From Romboutsia faecis (GTDB taxonomy: Bacteria; Bacillota; Clostridia; Peptostreptococcales; Peptostreptococcaceae), in NCBI RefSeq assembly GCF_014323405.1, contig NZ_JACRWE010000002.1, positions 563,412 through 627,411 on the forward strand: a DNA stretch of 64,000 nt, read 5' to 3'. The translations under genes and the position numbers were made by a program. Every line of letters starts with the position of its first letter. Within the stretch, counting starts at the first letter, position 1. A model generated the notes under the pieces. The model ran no database searches. It saw only the letters and a program-made list of their open reading frames with translations, and had not been told where the DNA came from. Shown in pieces: positions 37,413 through 45,332 of this stretch.

Positions 37413-38924
37413 ATGAACAAAAAAATTAAAACTTTGTTTATTGTATTGATAATATTATGTTTTATATCTGGAGTAACACCAGGGATGGGGATTATTACAG
37501 GAATATTAGGAATTATATTAAATAACCAAATTAAAAAGAACATTGATTTAAAGCAAAGTAAACTAGATTTAGAAAATGATATAAAAAATAATAAAGAAGA
37601 AATGAATAAATTAGAAGAAGAATTTAATTTAATGAAATCAAAAAGAGTATCCGAATTAAAAAAAATAGATAAAGATATTGATTGGGCTAGAATTACGAAA
37701 AGACAGGAAGAGAGGAAAATTGAAGATTTAAAAAATAACAATAGTATCATAAGAGATATAGTAAATTTAGAGGAAAAAAAGAATGAATTCAAAGGGGATA
37801 TTAAAAAGTTAGAAGAAGAATTAAACAACGTTTCTAATAAACTTGAATTAACGACAGAAGTATTAAATTATCAAGAATTAGAAGAAGATTTATATACATT
37901 TCAAGTAGGTATGTTTGATAAGAAATATGAATATGAATTATCTGAAGAATATAATGAGCAGTTGAAATTAAATAGAGTCAAGCAAAAAGAAGTTGTAAAA
38001 AAAGGTGAAGCATTAAATACAAAAGATATAAATGACATATTTAGTTATAGTGTTAAAGACTCAGAAAAGAAAAGATATATAAATAATATACATAAACTTA
38101 TAATTAGAACATTTAACAATGAATGTGATATTATAATTAATAAACTTTCAGTTGCTAATATAGAAAATAGTAGAAAAAGATTAGAAAGTGCAAAAGAACA
38201 AATTAATAAATTAGTATTAATTTTACGAATTTCTATAAATATGGAATATTACAAATTAAAAGTAGATGAGTTGCAATTACAATATGAATACTTGATAAAG
38301 ATACAAGAAGAGAGAGAAGAGCAAAGAGAAATAAAGGAAAGAATGAGAGAAGAAGCGAAGATACAAGCAGAAATTAATAAACTTGAAAAAGAAGCTGAAA
38401 AAGAACAGCTCATGTATGAAAAAATGCTAGAAAAAGTTAAAGCAGAATTAGAAAAAGCGAGTTTAGAAGAGAAAAGTATTTTAGAATTAAAGATACAAAA
38501 TTTAGAGAAAAATTTAAAAGAAGCAGAAGAAAAAATGAAGAGAGCTGAATCTATGGCTCAAAAAACAAGAGCAGGATATGTATATATAATATCTAATATA
38601 GGTTCATTTGGAGAAGATGTATATAAAATTGGTATGACTAGAAGATTAGAGCCTATGGATAGAGTAAAAGAATTAAGTGATGCTTCAGTACCATTCTCTT
38701 TTGATGTTCATGCAATGATATATAGTGAAGATGCTCCAACTCTTGAAAAAGATTTACATAATAAGTTTAATGAGAAAAGATTAAATAAAATTAATTTAAG
38801 AAAAGAATTTTTTAATGTCAAATTATCAGAGATAGAAGAAGAAGTTAATAATATAACAGGTGCGAGTATCAAATTTACAAAATTAGCAGAAGCGCTAGAA
38901 TATAGACAAAGTAAATTAATGTAG
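37413..38924 (+). CDS. DUF4041-type protein with C-terminal T5orf172/GIY-YIG domain
   Basis: The 503-residue protein has an N-terminal hydrophobic hairpin (about 7-38) and a coiled coil (about 40-150). A DUF4041-like region follows (LEEDLYTFQVGMFDKKYEY near 158), then a second very charged coiled coil (about 290-385). The last ~100 residues begin GYVYIISNIGSFGEDVYKIGMTRR and match the T5orf172 branch of GIY-YIG nucleases. Such proteins are common in phage immunity regions. Its membrane anchor plus nuclease fold suggests action on incoming DNA, an inference only. GGGGGG ribosome site; own terminator. Confidence 0.85.
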   Translation: MNKKIKTLFIVLIILCFISGVTPGMGIITGILGIILNNQIKKNIDLKQSKLDLENDIKNNKEEMNKLEEEFNLMKSKRVSELKKIDKDIDWARITKRQEERKIEDLKNNNSIIRDIVNLEEKKNEFKGDIKKLEEELNNVSNKLELTTEVLNYQELEEDLYTFQVGMFDKKYEYELSEEYNEQLKLNRVKQKEVVKKGEALNTKDINDIFSYSVKDSEKKRYINNIHKLIIRTFNNECDIIINKLSVANIENSRKRLESAKEQINKLVLILRISINMEYYKLKVDELQLQYEYLIKIQEEREEQREIKERMREEAKIQAEINKLEKEAEKEQLMYEKMLEKVKAELEKASLEEKSILELKIQNLEKNLKEAEEKMKRAESMAQKTRAGYVYIISNIGSFGEDVYKIGMTRRLEPMDRVKELSDASVPFSFDVHAMIYSEDAPTLEKDLHNKFNEKRLNKINLRKEFFNVKLSEIEEEVNNITGASIKFTKLAEALEYRQSKLM

Positions 38925-38933
38925 TTGTTATAA

Positions 38934-38968
38934 TAAAAAAAGATGTAGTATAAACCACATCTTTTTTT
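38934..38968. terminator. Bidirectional terminator
   Basis: AAAAAAAGATGT pairs with ACATCTTTTTTT, with an inner GT/AC pair, between the T5orf172 gene and the facing ImmA-like gene. Confidence 0.9.
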
Positions 38969-38969
38969 A

Positions 38970-39410
38970 TTATAAATTATCAAGTTTTAATTTTATTAAA
39001 TCTTCTGTTACATTGAGAGTAGAAGCTAGTTGAGGAATTGTATATCCGCAATATAGAGCCTCTTTGAAATCATCATCAGATATAATTAATTCAGCTGCAA
39101 AAGTATTAGCCTCTTTTTCATATATAGAAGTATTAATCATAGTATGATTTTTAAAATAGAACCCAGGACTAGTTCTGTGAAGTACAGCATGTCCGAGCTC
39201 ATGGGCTAATACAAATTTTTTAGTTGCATTATCTAAATTATTATTAATAAATATAAATTTATTTCTTTTAATTAGACGGTACATTCCATAAGCGTTAGAT
39301 AGATCATGTTCTATTATTTCTATATCTAAATATTGTGCTAGAGAATAAGGGTCTCTAGTCTTATATTTTTTTATTAAGCTAGAAACTATTTTTGGAATGC
39401 TAAAACTCAT
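38970..39410 (-). CDS. ImmA/IrrE-family metallopeptidase
   Basis: The 146-residue protein has FVLAHELGHAVLH with the HExxH zinc motif at residues 70-74 and EKEANTFAAELI downstream with the third ligand. In ICEBs1-type systems ImmA cleaves the ImmR repressor to induce the element. Here it follows the repressor gene by 20 bases in the same direction, so the same pairing is likely. GGGGGAG ribosome site. Confidence 0.92.
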   Translation of the reverse strand: MSFSIPKIVSSLIKKYKTRDPYSLAQYLDIEIIEHDLSNAYGMYRLIKRNKFIFINNNLDNATKKFVLAHELGHAVLHRTSPGFYFKNHTMINTSIYEKEANTFAAELIISDDDFKEALYCGYTIPQLASTLNVTEDLIKLKLDNL

Positions 39411-39430
39411 AAAACTCCCCCTTATATTCC

Positions 39431-39901
39431 TTATTCTTCTTTTTTATACTTTTTAGGTGTATATTTAGCTTTATTTTTTAATTTAGCGCTTTTTAAAGCT
39501 AATTCCATAGCTTGTTCTATAAGTTCAAGTTCTTCATAACCCAACTCAACTCCATTGTAGAAAGCAGGGCCATCTTGACCGCTTTTGAAATCATCCATAA
39601 TTTGTTTTAAATCTTTCTGAATACTTTTTTCATCTTTTTTAGTTAATTCATTTGGATTGTAACTTGATTTAGTTTCTTTTTGTATATTTCTTTCCATAGG
39701 AATATCATGCCCCATTAACCAAGCTTCATTAACATCAAGTGCTTTAGCTATTTTATATATATTTTTTTGTTTTGGTTCATAACTACCAGAAATGTATGAA
39801 CTTAAAGCTCCTTTTGAAATTCCGGTTAAATTAACTAAATCGGCTTGTTTTAATTCTCTAATTTCAAGGCCTTCTTTTATTCTTTCAGATATAGTTTTCA
39901 T
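39431..39901 (-). CDS. XRE-family phage repressor (ImmR-like)
   Basis: The 156-residue protein has an N-terminal helix-turn-helix: ISERIKEGLEIRELKQADLV, TGISKGALSSYISGSYEPKQ, KIAKALDVNEAWLMG. A charged linker and a short C-terminal domain follow, without the RecA-cleavage Ser/Lys peptidase, consistent with dependence on ImmA. GAAAGGAGG fixes the start at 39901; an upstream frame extension has no ribosome site. It faces the early genes across a repeated-operator region. Confidence 0.92.
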   Translation of the reverse strand: MKTISERIKEGLEIRELKQADLVNLTGISKGALSSYISGSYEPKQKNIYKIAKALDVNEAWLMGHDIPMERNIQKETKSSYNPNELTKKDEKSIQKDLKQIMDDFKSGQDGPAFYNGVELGYEELELIEQAMELALKSAKLKNKAKYTPKKYKKEE

Positions 39902-39926
39902 TAAAAACCTCCTTTCATATAGGTTA

Positions 39927-39955
39927 AATATAACATCAATGTTTAGAAAACACAA
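39927..39955 (-). promoter_or_regulatory. Repressor promoter (leftward)
   Basis: On the minus strand TTGTGT (39955-39950) and TATATT (39932-39927) are 17 bases apart. An operator copy (39941-39951) lies in the spacer, which suggests autoregulation. Confidence 0.6.
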
Positions 39956-40064
39956 CAAAAAGCGTTTATAATTTTGAAAAAAGTTTAGAAAACTGAAAAA
40001 AAGTTATTGACATTAAAAAATAGAGGTGCTAGAATGTAATCAAGTTAAGTTTAGAAAACTAAAC
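39941..40064. promoter_or_regulatory. Repressor operator cluster (three sites)
   Basis: GTTTAGAAAAC occurs at 39941-39951, 39983-39993 and 40049-40059. The third extends to the full inverted repeat GTTTAG-AAAA-CTAAAC (40049-40064), followed by extra AAACT units. The sites flank both divergent promoters. A fourth full palindrome is at 40316-40331. Confidence 0.75.
40007..40035 (+). promoter_or_regulatory. Early lytic promoter (rightward)
   Basis: TTGACA (40007-40012) and TAGAAT (40030-40035) are 17 bases apart, between operator copies two and three. It drives the DUF739, antirepressor and later early genes. Confidence 0.75.
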
Positions 40065-40105
40065 TAAACTAAACTAACTGAAATATTTTTACAAGGAGGG
40101 AGAAA

Positions 40106-40321
40106 ATGAGTTTTGATTATAAAAAACTAAAAGGAAGAATAAAAGAATATTATGATACTCAAGATAATTTTGCAAAAGCTTTAAACATAGGTAGGACTGG
40201 GTTAAGCTTAAGGCTTAATAATCGTATGGATTTTACCCAGAAAGAAATCAATAGGGCATATGTATTATTGGATTTGTCAAAAGAAGAAATACCAGAATAT
40301 TTTTTTAAACAGAAAGTTTAG
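40106..40321 (+). CDS. DUF739 family protein (Cro-like)
   Basis: The 71-residue protein has the DUF739 pattern: LKGRIKEYYDTQDNFAKALNI, GRTGLSLRLNN, FTQKEINRAYVLLDL. These are small phage helix-turn-helix proteins acting in the Cro position. It is the first early gene, with AAGGAGGG before the ATG. Confidence 0.9.
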   Translation: MSFDYKKLKGRIKEYYDTQDNFAKALNIGRTGLSLRLNNRMDFTQKEINRAYVLLDLSKEEIPEYFFKQKV

Positions 40322-40331
40322 AAAGCTAAAC
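40316..40331 (+). promoter_or_regulatory. Fourth operator palindrome
   Basis: GTTTAG-AAAG-CTAAAC overlaps the stop of the DUF739 gene and lies just before the antirepressor ribosome site. It could act as a roadblock for the repressor. Confidence 0.6.
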
Positions 40332-40358
40332 TGAAATGGATTAATTAGGAGGAATAAA

Positions 40359-41225
40359 ATGAGTAATTTAGCAATAGCACAAACAGAAATAGAAATAGCA
40401 GGAGTTCAAGAATTTTTAGGTAAAGAAATACCGGTTATAGAAGGTGGTTTTGGAGAAGGTGAAAAAGTTGTATTAGCTAAGACAATAGCTGAAATACATG
40501 GAGTAAGACCAAATGACATTCAGTCATTAATAAATGAAAATATTGATGAATTTGAGGAAGGTATTGATATTTTAGATTTAAAAAACTCAACCGACAGCAT
40601 CGGTTCACTTTTAGAACTAGGATTTACGAAGCAATCCATAGCAAATTCAAAAAATATTTACATATTATCGGAGCAAGGATACTTTACATTAGTAAGTCTT
40701 ATGAGAACTGAAAAAGCGAAAGAACTTAGAAAGAAATTTAGAAGAGAGTATTTTGCAATGAGGAAACAAATTAAAGAACATAAACCATCTTGTATAGAAG
40801 ATGTACTAATATCGTCATTACAAGAAATGAAGGCTATAAAGCAACAGCTCAACCGAGCAACACATCATGCTTTATCAGCAAAAGCAGAGGTAAAAGAAAT
40901 AAGAGAAATAGTGCAATTAGATACTACAAGTTGGAGAAGTGAAACTCAAACATTGATAGCAAAAATAGCAATAAACCAAGGAGGATTTGAACATATAAAC
41001 TTACTTAAATCAGAAAGTTATGAGCTCTTAAATAAAAGATTTGGTGTTAAGTTAGATACAAGGCTTACAAATAAACGTAGAAGAATGGCAGAAGAAGGAG
41101 TATCTAAAAGTAAAAGAGATAGACTTAATTACTTAGATGTTATAGAAGAAGATAAAAAGCTTATAGAAGGCTATGTAGCAATAGTAAAAGATATGGCTAT
41201 AAAATATGGTATTTCTAAAAATTAA
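40359..41225 (+). CDS. Phage antirepressor with ORF6N and ORF6C domains
   Basis: The 288-residue protein has an N-terminal ORF6N domain (about 20-120: AKTIAEIHGVRPNDIQSLIN, NIYILSEQGYFTLVSLMR, FRREYFAMRKQI). A coiled linker leads to an ORF6C C-terminus (about 170-288: INQGGFEHINLLKSESYELLNKRFGVKL and RLTNKRRRMAEEG). These proteins interfere with the repressor or act in early lytic regulation. TTAGGAGG ribosome site, in the early operon. Confidence 0.88.
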   Translation: MSNLAIAQTEIEIAGVQEFLGKEIPVIEGGFGEGEKVVLAKTIAEIHGVRPNDIQSLINENIDEFEEGIDILDLKNSTDSIGSLLELGFTKQSIANSKNIYILSEQGYFTLVSLMRTEKAKELRKKFRREYFAMRKQIKEHKPSCIEDVLISSLQEMKAIKQQLNRATHHALSAKAEVKEIREIVQLDTTSWRSETQTLIAKIAINQGGFEHINLLKSESYELLNKRFGVKLDTRLTNKRRRMAEEGVSKSKRDRLNYLDVIEEDKKLIEGYVAIVKDMAIKYGISKN

Positions 41226-41258
41226 AATAAAGAGCCAGTGAGCGTAGGAGGTAATGGA

Positions 41259-41567
41259 ATGAAAGATTTAATAAAAATAGCAAAGGATCAAATAGATATA
41301 TTAGAAGAAATACAATATGAGAATGTTTTAGAAAATACAAATCCTGTAGAAGTGAGTAAAGAGATAAGAAATTGGTGTGAGTTTATGAAGTCAATGAATG
41401 AAAATATTAGAATGTTTGGAAATGAAGATTTTAATTGGTGGAAGCAAGAAAATAGTTTCGGTAGAATAGATACTCAATCGAATAATCATATGAATTTTAG
41501 TAATATTGTTTTAGATAATATATCAACAGAGAAATTAGTTGAAGAGCTAGAAAAAAAGAGAGTGTAA
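41259..41567 (+). CDS. Hypothetical early phage protein, 102 residues
   Basis: GTAGGAGGTAATGGA precedes the ATG at 41259; an in-frame GTG at 41238 lies upstream of it. The protein is acidic and helical, with a Trp-rich middle (RNWCEFMKSMNENI, NEDFNWWKQENSFG) and a charged C-terminal helix. No family recognised. It is downstream of the antirepressor and probably in the same transcript. Confidence 0.65.
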   Translation: MKDLIKIAKDQIDILEEIQYENVLENTNPVEVSKEIRNWCEFMKSMNENIRMFGNEDFNWWKQENSFGRIDTQSNNHMNFSNIVLDNISTEKLVEELEKKRV

Positions 41568-41837
41568 GAAAACTGCTCAAGAAGGTCAAGTTCAAGAGCA
41601 GTATACATATTGGTGTGGTAAGCCTAGTTTATTTATCAGAAGATAATATTATCGACTTACATTGACTACAAGATTTAACAGAAACAATTAAACCATATAA
41701 AATGGTGAAAGAAATAGAAGTTAGTCAAGGTAATATATATATGACATTTTAAGCGGAAAGAATATGAATCCAGCGATAAAAATTGTAAAAAAATTGCTAA
41801 TTACTTAGGATTAATAGTTGATGAATTAATAAAGTAA
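41568..41837 (+). pseudogene. Decayed stretch with fragments of two or three genes
   Basis: No full gene fits here. One fragment reads QDLTETIKPYKMVKEIEVSQ and ends at a TAA near 41751. Another at 41764-41837 reads NPAIKIVKK then, one frame over, IANYLGLIVDELIK. The second matches the C-terminus of the intact XRE protein at 42178-42372 (KKIADYLGLTIDELLK) and has lost one base in an A-run. The region looks like eroded regulator genes. Confidence 0.5.
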
Positions 41838-41850
41838 GATGGAATTCAAT

Positions 41851-41886
41851 AATAAAAAAAGATAGCAGGAATAATCCTACTATCTG
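41851..41886 (-). terminator. Terminator of the small minus-strand gene
   Basis: On the minus strand AGATAGTAGGA pairs with TCCTGCTATCT around a short loop and runs into TTTTTTTATT. Confidence 0.75.
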
Positions 41887-41892
41887 TCAATA

Positions 41893-42105
41893 TTAGTCTT
41901 TATGAATTTTTTGGCAACACCAAAAACAACCATCAAATGATTTATAAGGATATTGTAATTTTGCAGCATTAATGGCATCTTCACAGCTTGAAAAAGAACC
42001 TATATATGTTCTGTTAAAGTACGAAGGTAGATAAGAACAATTAAAGGTATGAATTTCATGATTGCCATTATTGTCAACATTATCATTAAAATAATAATAA
42101 TTCAT
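41893..42105 (-). CDS. Small Cys/Tyr-rich protein, 70 residues
   Basis: AAGGTGGTGATGCT precedes the ATG. The protein starts MNYYYFNDNVDNNGNHEIHT and has NCSYLPSYFNRTYIGSFSSC, DAINAAKLQYP and GCFWCC near its end. Five Cys and several His suggest a metal-binding fold; the DAI..AK segment resembles small 'Ada-like metal-binding' or SPOR-type helices, without certainty. It runs against the early genes with its own terminator, so it is an inserted cargo gene. Confidence 0.65.
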   Translation of the reverse strand: MNYYYFNDNVDNNGNHEIHTFNCSYLPSYFNRTYIGSFSSCEDAINAAKLQYPYKSFDGCFWCCQKIHKD

Positions 42106-42177
42106 AGCATCACCACCTTACCGATATGAGTGGAATTATATTCCATATAAAAATTATAACATAAGGAGTGTTAGAAG

Positions 42178-42372
42178 GTGAAAATAAATGACAATTTAAA
42201 TCGAATTTTGAAAGGAAAAAGTATGAATGTACATCAGTTATCTAGAGGAGCAGGTGTAGCGCATGAAAATTTATACAAAATTTTAAAAGCAAAGAATAAA
42301 AATCCTGGAGTATATACAGTAAAGAAAATCGCTGATTATTTAGGATTAACAATAGATGAATTATTAAAATAG
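42178..42372 (+). CDS. Small XRE-family regulator
   Basis: The 64-residue protein is little more than a helix-turn-helix: NRILKGKSMNVHQLSRGAGV, AHENLYKILKAKNKNPGVYT, VKKIADYLGLTIDELLK. The start is GTG behind AAGGAG. It may act as a second Cro-like or early-gene regulator. The frameshifted remnant just upstream is a relative. Confidence 0.85.
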   Translation: MKINDNLNRILKGKSMNVHQLSRGAGVAHENLYKILKAKNKNPGVYTVKKIADYLGLTIDELLK

Positions 42373-42432
42373 GTATTACTTAGTATAGGACAAAACTTGA
42401 ACAACATAAAATTAATTAAAGGGGGGGTTCTC

Positions 42433-42642
42433 ATGAGACATAAACATGATGTGAAATATGATTATGATGCGGAATATAAAATTGGTAGAGCAAAGGTTTA
42501 TATTGTATCTCCTGAGACTGTATTAGGAAGAAAAATGACTGATGAAGAAATAAAAATGGTACTAGAAGATGTATCTAAAAATCAAAGTAGAATATATGAG
42601 TCAATAGCATTAAAAAAACAAAAAGAAAAAGATAATATTTAA
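42433..42642 (+). CDS. Hypothetical early phage protein, 69 residues
   Basis: GGGGGGG lies before the ATG at 42433. The protein has a basic-aromatic head (RHKHDVKYDYDAEYKIGRAK), a middle VYIVSPETVLGRKMTDEEI typical of small phage helical proteins, and a Lys-rich tail. The frame also extends to 42397 without a ribosome site. No family recognised. Confidence 0.65.
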   Translation: MRHKHDVKYDYDAEYKIGRAKVYIVSPETVLGRKMTDEEIKMVLEDVSKNQSRIYESIALKKQKEKDNI

Positions 42643-42720
42643 AAATATGATAATCGAAAGATAAAAGGCGATAAGCCTTGAAACATTAAAAATAGGACAA
42701 GTATAGATCTATATTCAAAA

Positions 42721-42753
42721 TTAAAAACCATCATACTCTATAAAATATGATGG
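42721..42753 (-). terminator. Terminator of the Cas2-fold-like gene
   Basis: CCATCATA (42728-42735) pairs with TATGATGG (42746-42753); on the minus strand the stem is followed by TTTTTAA. Confidence 0.75.
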
Positions 42754-42768
42754 TGTGGAAATTAGTAT

Positions 42769-43029
42769 TTAATATACGCCATTTTCGAATTTAAAATTTT
42801 CCAAATTAATTGAATTATTATTTTCAAATGGATGTATACTTGCATCTTTATGAATATTTACATATTTTGAAATAGCATAAGTGAGAATTTCTATAGATAG
42901 AGTGCTTTTTAACAAATAAGAGCAATCACTATACTTATACCATTGACCAGAATTTTTTATAGTTTGTAATAGTTTATTATAATTTTTATTATTTTTATTG
43001 ATGTTAATTTGTATTATAAATAAATTCAA
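42769..43029 (-). CDS. SinR/Cas2-like small protein, 86 residues
   Basis: The product starts MNLFIIQININKNNKNYNKL, then LQTIKNSGQWYKYSDCSYLLKSTLS and ILTYAISKYVNIHKDASIHPFE. This beta-alpha-beta layout, with YxxLxxxIKxxGxWxxYxDSxxxxKT spacing, resembles the short proteins called SinR family in annotation, which share the Cas2/VapD ferredoxin fold. The usual catalytic Asp position in strand 1 is Asn here. TTG start behind AAGGTGGTGATATA. It is oriented against the early genes, like 41893-42105, and has its own terminator. Function unknown. Confidence 0.6.
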   Translation of the reverse strand: MNLFIIQININKNNKNYNKLLQTIKNSGQWYKYSDCSYLLKSTLSIEILTYAISKYVNIHKDASIHPFENNNSINLENFKFENGVY

Positions 43030-43190
43030 TATATCACCACCTTCAAAATATTTAGGATATTATATCAAAAAAAGAAGAATAATGACAAGAATATACTTAA
43101 AAAGCATTAAAAATGCAATAAACAACCTGAAGAAATGATTAAATGAAATAATTATATATAATAAATTAATCTAGTAGAAAGGAAAAGATT

Positions 43191-43322
43191 ATGTTGTTCA
43201 AGGATATTTTGAGCATAACCTTAGAAGAAACTAACAAAACATATGAACAAATGAGCATATGTTTCATAATAAAAGATGGAAAATTAAAAGGATTTAGCAG
43301 AGAAAAAGGCCTACTGCAATAG
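43191..43322 (+). CDS. Small phage protein, 43 residues
   Basis: AAAGGAAAAGATT precedes an ATG. The frame begins MLFKDILSITLEETNKTYEQ and ends GKLKGFSREKGLLQ. The stop lies inside a perfect hairpin AGGCCTA-CTGCAA-TAGGCCT (43307-43326) without a T-run, which may stabilise or pause rather than terminate. No family recognised. Confidence 0.55.
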   Translation: MLFKDILSITLEETNKTYEQMSICFIIKDGKLKGFSREKGLLQ

Positions 43323-43375
43323 GCCTAATTCAAAAATAAAAATTCTAATAGATTTAAATAGGAGGATAACACAAA

Positions 43376-44365
43376 ATGAGCAAAATAGCAATATTATCTC
43401 AGAATGAAAAATTTAGAAAGTATTTAGATGCAAAGGTGGTAGCAGATACAAAAGATATGCTAAAAGAAGAATGGCTTAAACATAGACAAGCTGGAATAGG
43501 TGGAAGTGATGCTAGTTGCATAGCAGGATTAAACCCTTGGAAAAGTTCAATACAATTATATATGGATAAAAAAGAAGAAAATCCAAAGGAACTTAAAAGT
43601 TTAAAAATGGAGCTAGGAAATAGACTGGAAGGATTAGTGGCGGAATTATTTACAGAAGAAACAGGATTGAAAGTAAGGAATGTAAATGGGATATTAAAAA
43701 ATGATAAGTATCCATTTGCACTAGCGAATATAGATAGAGCTATAGTTGGAGAAAAAGCATTTTTAGAGTGCAAGACTACAAATAGTTATGCATTAAAAGA
43801 ATGGCAAGATGGTATACCTCCACACTATGAAATACAGTGTTTACACTATATGGCTATAACGGGAGCAACACATTGCTATATCGCAGCTTTAATAGGAAAT
43901 AGTGATTTTATATGGCACAAAATAGAAAGAGATCAAGAAACAATTGATTATCTTATGCAAATAGAAAAAGAGTTCTGGGAAGAAAACATATTAAAAGATA
44001 TAGTTCCTCTACCAGATGGAAGTGATGCTTACTCATTATACCTTAAAGAAAAGTATAAGCAGTCCAATGGTCAAGAAATTGAATTACATTTCTTAAAAGA
44101 TGGACCAGCTAAATTACTAAGATATGACGAGATAGTTTCAGATATAAAAGAATTAGAAAGTGAAAAGAAATTAATAGAGCAGGAAATACAAAGTGAAATG
44201 CAAGAGTTTGAAGTTGCTAAAGTAGGAGATAGAAAGATAACTTGGAAAACTTCAAGTAGAAATACAATAGATTCTAAACGTTTGAAACAAGAAATGCCAA
44301 ACATAGCTGAGCAATATATGAAAACAAGTATATCAAGAACTTTTAAAATAGGAGGATTAAAATAA
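43376..44365 (+). CDS. YqaJ-type viral recombinase (lambda exonuclease family)
   Basis: The 329-residue protein has WLKHRQAGIGGSDASCIAGLNPW, the YqaJ entry motif, GNRLEGLVAELFTEETG, then ALANIDRAIVG and FLECKTTNSY, which supply the PD-(D/E)xK residues, and PPHYEIQCLHYMAITG. It degrades one strand at DNA ends and works with the RecT annealing protein, whose gene overlaps its stop. A coiled segment lies near the C-terminus. AGGAGG ribosome site. Confidence 0.92.
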   Translation: MSKIAILSQNEKFRKYLDAKVVADTKDMLKEEWLKHRQAGIGGSDASCIAGLNPWKSSIQLYMDKKEENPKELKSLKMELGNRLEGLVAELFTEETGLKVRNVNGILKNDKYPFALANIDRAIVGEKAFLECKTTNSYALKEWQDGIPPHYEIQCLHYMAITGATHCYIAALIGNSDFIWHKIERDQETIDYLMQIEKEFWEENILKDIVPLPDGSDAYSLYLKEKYKQSNGQEIELHFLKDGPAKLLRYDEIVSDIKELESEKKLIEQEIQSEMQEFEVAKVGDRKITWKTSSRNTIDSKRLKQEMPNIAEQYMKTSISRTFKIGGLK

Positions 44366-45192
44366 TGGCAGATTTAAAAAATAAATTACAAGCAAAGGCA
44401 TCAGGAGGAAATTCAGTAAAACAAGTAAGCCCTAATAAGGCCATGGAACAACTTATGGAAAAGATGGCAACACAAATTAAGAAAGCTTTACCAGAACATA
44501 TGTCGAGTGAAAGATTTCAGAGAGTTGCTTTAACTGCATTTAGCAGTAATCCTAAATTTTTAAATTGTGAACCTATGAGTTTCTTAGCTGCAATGATGGA
44601 TAGTGCTCAATTAGGTCTAGAGCCAAATACACCATTAGGTCAAGCTTACTTAATACCATATGGTAATAAAGTACAATTCCAGGTTGGATATAAAGGATTG
44701 CTAGACTTAGCCTTAAGAAGCGGTAAAATGAAGACTTTGTATGCTCATGAGGTTAGAGAAAATGACACATTTCAAGTTAAATATGGATTACATCAAGATT
44801 TAATACATGAACCAGTTTTAAAAGGTAATAGAGGTGATGTTATAGGGTATTATGCAGTATACCACTTAGATACAGGAGGTCATAGTTTTGTGTTTATGAC
44901 TAAAGAAGAGGTATTAGAACATGCTAAATCTAAGAGTGCATCTTTTAATAAAGGTCCTTGGCAAACTGATTTTGATGCAATGGCAAAGAAGACTGTTATA
45001 AAACAACTTTTAAAATATGCTCCAATGTCTATAGAAGCGCAAAGAGCTATGGTAAGTGATGGAACGGTAAAAACTCAAATAGATGAAGATATGAGTTTGG
45101 TAAATGATGAAACAAATTCCTTAGAAGTTGACTATGAAGTAAAAGAAGATATCCCAGAAGGTCAAGCTACTTTTGAAGGAGTTGAAAAATAA
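44365..45192 (+). CDS. recT: RecT-family single-strand annealing protein
   Basis: The 275-residue protein has the RecT core: FLAAMMDSAQLGLEPNTPLGQAYLIPYGNKVQFQVGYKGLLDLALRSGK in a single stretch (positions 44580-44725) and later FDAMAKKTVIKQLLKYAPMS. An acidic C-terminal tail follows. It anneals single strands made by YqaJ. Its ATG overlaps the YqaJ stop (TAATG), so the two are translationally coupled. Confidence 0.94.
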   Translation: MADLKNKLQAKASGGNSVKQVSPNKAMEQLMEKMATQIKKALPEHMSSERFQRVALTAFSSNPKFLNCEPMSFLAAMMDSAQLGLEPNTPLGQAYLIPYGNKVQFQVGYKGLLDLALRSGKMKTLYAHEVRENDTFQVKYGLHQDLIHEPVLKGNRGDVIGYYAVYHLDTGGHSFVFMTKEEVLEHAKSKSASFNKGPWQTDFDAMAKKTVIKQLLKYAPMSIEAQRAMVSDGTVKTQIDEDMSLVNDETNSLEVDYEVKEDIPEGQATFEGVEK

Positions 45193-45332
45193 TGTACTGC
45201 GAAAAATGTGAAGAAGAGATAGAATATGAAGCTGTAATTTTAGGAATATGTAATCAAGAATTTAACTTTTGTAGTAGAGAATGCAGAGACGAATATATAG
45301 AAAACTTAACTGTATTAGAGGAGTTAAATTAA
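45192..45332 (+). CDS. Small zinc-ribbon protein, 46 residues
   Basis: The ATG overlaps the recT stop (TAATG). The frame reads MYCEKCEEEIEYEAVILGIC, then FCSRECRDEY and an acidic tail. Five Cys in CxxC and CxxxC pairs look like a treble-clef or FCS-type zinc ribbon. Coupling to recT supports translation. Function unknown. Confidence 0.65.
   Translation: MYCEKCEEEIEYEAVILGICNQEFNFCSRECRDEYIENLTVLEELN

Noticed and set aside
39941-40080. CRISPR-like short repeats
   Set aside because: The repeats are repressor operators at irregular distances without spacers.
41571-41601. Hairpin ACTGCTC...GAGCAGT as a terminator
   Set aside because: Long loop and no T-run.
43307-43326. Terminator at AGGCCTA-CTGCAA-TAGGCCT
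   Set aside because: Perfect hairpin but no T-run follows; kept only as a note in the small gene.
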